Shown here in pieces: positions 13,638 through 15,385 of a stretch of DNA of 15,385 bases. Position 1 is the stretch's first letter, and each line of letters begins with the position of its first letter. Under the pieces are notes generated by a model. It was not told the origin of the DNA and searched no databases. It was given only the letters and a program-made list of their open reading frames with translations. Where the stretch lies: positions 204,984-220,368 of the forward strand of contig JAAVHQ010000009.1 in NCBI GenBank assembly GCA_014799645.1, given 5' to 3'. A program made the translations under genes and the position numbers. Origin of the DNA: Clostridiales bacterium. GTDB taxonomy: Bacteria; Bacillota; Clostridia; Christensenellales; UBA3700.

Positions 13638-15329
13638 CTAATTTTTTGAAATAACAAAATTAACGATGCTATCTACGTCGAGACTCGCCGATTGAATAAG
13701 TTCACTGCGAGAAGCGACCATGTACGGTTTGTTCTCTACGTTCACGCCGTAGACTTTGCTCGTGTGATTAGTTTGGTTGAAAAATTCAAGCGTTTGAGCG
13801 TATACTGAGCCGCTTGAAATATATTCCTCGAAGATGAAAACGTTTTTTCCATCAAGCATTGTCGATAGCATTTCCTTATCTATCGGCTTGATAAATCGCG
13901 CGTTTACTACGTCGACGTCAATTCCATTTGCCTTCAAAATTTCAGATGCTTTTAATACGTTGGACAGGATTTCGCCGTTAGATATAAGTACATTTTTGCT
14001 GCCGCCTTTGACGATATACTCCCATTTGCCGTATTCGATTTGCATGCAATTATCGTAGTCAGTCGCAATTTCGCTCTTTGGGTATCTGATTGCAAGCGGC
14101 AAATTATAGTCTTGCGACCACTTCAAAATTGATTTGAGTTCCTGCCCGTCTTTGGGCGCATAAATGCTCATATTTGGCATAGAGCCAAGATACGCCACGT
14201 CATACAATCCCTGATGAGTTTCGCCGTCACCGCCGACAAATCCTGCTCTATCTATGCAAAATACGACTGGAAGTCTAGTGAGGCAAACGTCGTGCAAGAC
14301 GTTGTCGTACGCGCGTTGTAGAAAAGTCGAATATATTGCGACGTAAGGCTTTTTGCCCGCTAGCGCCAACCCCGCCGACATTGTCACGGCATGCTCTTCC
14401 GCTATTCCTACGTCGGTTATTCTATCAGGAAAAGTTTTTTCAAATTCGCTTAATCCCGTACCTTCTGCCATAGCCGCGGTAACAGCGTAAATATCTTTAT
14501 TGTTTTTTGCCAATTCTATAAGAGTTTCGCCAAAGACCTGTCCGTAGCACGGTAAAGCAGTCGGTTTTCCAACGCTATGGTATTTGCACGGATTTTCTTC
14601 CGCGCAAGGCATACCCTTACCTTTTTGAGTGACAACGTGCAGAATTATCGACTTATCGGAATTTTTCGCATAATTGAATTTATCAATCAAATCATTCATG
14701 TTGTGTCCGTCAATATTATTAAGAGTCTCGATATTCATATAAGAAATCTCATCGCCGTATTTGCGTACGATTTTGAGATAATCATTGACAAAACCTACGT
14801 TGTCGGAAATGGATTTGTTGTTGTCATTGATGATAATAATGACCTTTTTATCAAGCGTGAGTACGTCGTTCAAAGCCTCGTAAAAGATACCGCCGGTCAT
14901 TGCGCCGTCGCCAATTAAACATACGATTTGACCGCTTTCGCCGCCTCTCGCCATACCGCAAGCAATAGAAAGCGCAGTTGATGCATGACCGCTGTTAAAC
15001 GTATCAAATGGACTTTCTTCTCTTTTTGGGAAACCGTTCAAACCGTCTTTCTGACGCAAATTCTTGAATTCTTCCAATCTGCCACTGAGAATTTTATAAG
15101 CGTAGCACTGATGACCTACGTCGAAAATCAATTTATCTTTTGGGAAATCAAAAACATAATTAAGAGCGCAAGTCAAGTCGACTACCCCTAGATTTGACGC
15201 CAAATGACCGCCGTTGGATAAAGTATATTTGGTGATGACTTCTCTCAAATCGTCAGCCAAAATATTGAGCTCTTGTATATCAAGACTCTTCAAATCTTCC
15301 GGCAACTTAATTTTGTCAAGAATTCTCAT
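13638..15329 (-). CDS. dxs: 1-deoxy-D-xylulose-5-phosphate synthase, short form
   Basis: This ThDP-dependent enzyme condenses pyruvate and glyceraldehyde 3-phosphate at the start of the MEP isoprenoid pathway. The 563-aa protein carries the conserved His42 (SNGGHLASNLG), FDVGHQCYAYKIL (69-81) and the ThDP/Mg motif GDGAMTGG...NDNNKSIS (140-175). The transketolase pyrimidine domain has Glu311 (IAEEHAVTMSAG) and DRAGFVGGDGETHQG (360-374). The C-terminal transketolase domain runs about 440-563. It is some 60 residues shorter than B. subtilis or E. coli Dxs; the loss falls after NDNNKSISDNVG, in the linker between the first two domains. The usual Met in NDNxMSI is Lys here. GAGGAAG just upstream of ATG 15329 supports the start. 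It is the first complete gene of the operon shown. Confidence 0.95.
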   Translation of the reverse strand: MRILDKIKLPEDLKSLDIQELNILADDLREVITKYTLSNGGHLASNLGVVDLTCALNYVFDFPKDKLIFDVGHQCYAYKILSGRLEEFKNLRQKDGLNGFPKREESPFDTFNSGHASTALSIACGMARGGESGQIVCLIGDGAMTGGIFYEALNDVLTLDKKVIIIINDNNKSISDNVGFVNDYLKIVRKYGDEISYMNIETLNNIDGHNMNDLIDKFNYAKNSDKSIILHVVTQKGKGMPCAEENPCKYHSVGKPTALPCYGQVFGETLIELAKNNKDIYAVTAAMAEGTGLSEFEKTFPDRITDVGIAEEHAVTMSAGLALAGKKPYVAIYSTFLQRAYDNVLHDVCLTRLPVVFCIDRAGFVGGDGETHQGLYDVAYLGSMPNMSIYAPKDGQELKSILKWSQDYNLPLAIRYPKSEIATDYDNCMQIEYGKWEYIVKGGSKNVLISNGEILSNVLKASEILKANGIDVDVVNARFIKPIDKEMLSTMLDGKNVFIFEEYISSGSVYAQTLEFFNQTNHTSKVYGVNVENKPYMVASRSELIQSASLDVDSIVNFVISKN

Positions 15330-15385
15330 TACTTCTTCCTCTTCTTCGTTATGAATATCCCTATTATTCTTGCGGACATGAATAC
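15329..15385 (-). CDS. Possible 3' end of an upstream gene overlapping dxs (partial)
   Basis: From the window edge one minus frame runs 18 codons (VFMSARIIGIFITKKRKK) to a TAA that overlaps the dxs ATG as TAATG, the usual look of a coupled operon junction. In Clostridia this place is often held by xseB/ispA or a small gene, but 18 residues identify nothing. The dxs frame itself also stays open to the edge without a start codon, so this call is tentative. Confidence 0.3.
   Translation of the reverse strand, partial: VFMSARIIGIFITKKRKK

Noticed and set aside
1..15385. CRISPR arrays, insertion sequences, toxin-antitoxin or phage defence modules
   Set aside because: No regularly spaced repeats, transposase, nuclease or toxin families were recognised on either strand.

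Overview
This window looks like a low-GC Bacillota chromosome, most probably an uncultured-type Clostridia. The evidence is the gene order dxs-tlyA-nadK-argR-recN-spoIVB, a hallmark Firmicutes cluster; a SpoIVB sporulation protease; a Firmicutes-style LexA operator; strong GGAGG-type ribosome sites; TTG start codons; and a tRNA gene with encoded CCA. I cannot name genus or species from sequence alone. Almost everything is core chromosome. I see no phage structural genes, insertion sequence, CRISPR array or plasmid functions.

Layout. 1-231 (+) is the 3' end of a ynbB-type PLP-dependent methionine gamma-lyase/'aluminium resistance' gene. It ends at a bidirectional terminator shared with lexA (minus). 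The lexA promoter carries a LexA box inside its 17-bp spacer, giving a readable SOS autoregulation circuit. Upstream of lexA is a complete XerC/D-like tyrosine recombinase (minus). A 650-bp gap follows, holding an orphan plus-strand terminator. Next is the most unusual gene, a plus-strand PadR-type regulator (true start TTG 3021, 503 aa) with a 120-residue strongly acidic linker and four C-terminal membrane helices. It converges with a TVP38/TMEM64 (VTT-domain) membrane protein gene (minus). Beyond that, proC and rnhA overlap by ATGA (minus), and a solitary tRNA-Trp (plus) has a perfect consensus promoter. purB (minus) shares the tRNA terminator.

The right half is one long minus-strand operon read from the window edge: possible upstream gene end, dxs (isoprenoid precursor), tlyA (rRNA methyltransferase), nadK (NADP supply), argR (arginine repressor), recN (double-strand break repair) and spoIVB (intercompartmental sporulation signalling). 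Gaps are 0 to 46 nt, so co-transcription is likely. In most spore-forming Clostridia the next gene is spo0A; here it is a 251-bp gap and then purB with its own promoter, so the master regulator is not at its usual place.

The items most worth following up are the membrane-anchored PadR protein, the gap upstream of it, the spo0A-less end of the recN-spoIVB cluster, and the near-leaderless arrangement of the recombinase gene. Two start codons (PadR and SpoIVB) and the proC start were moved from the longest open frame on the basis of ribosome binding sites.
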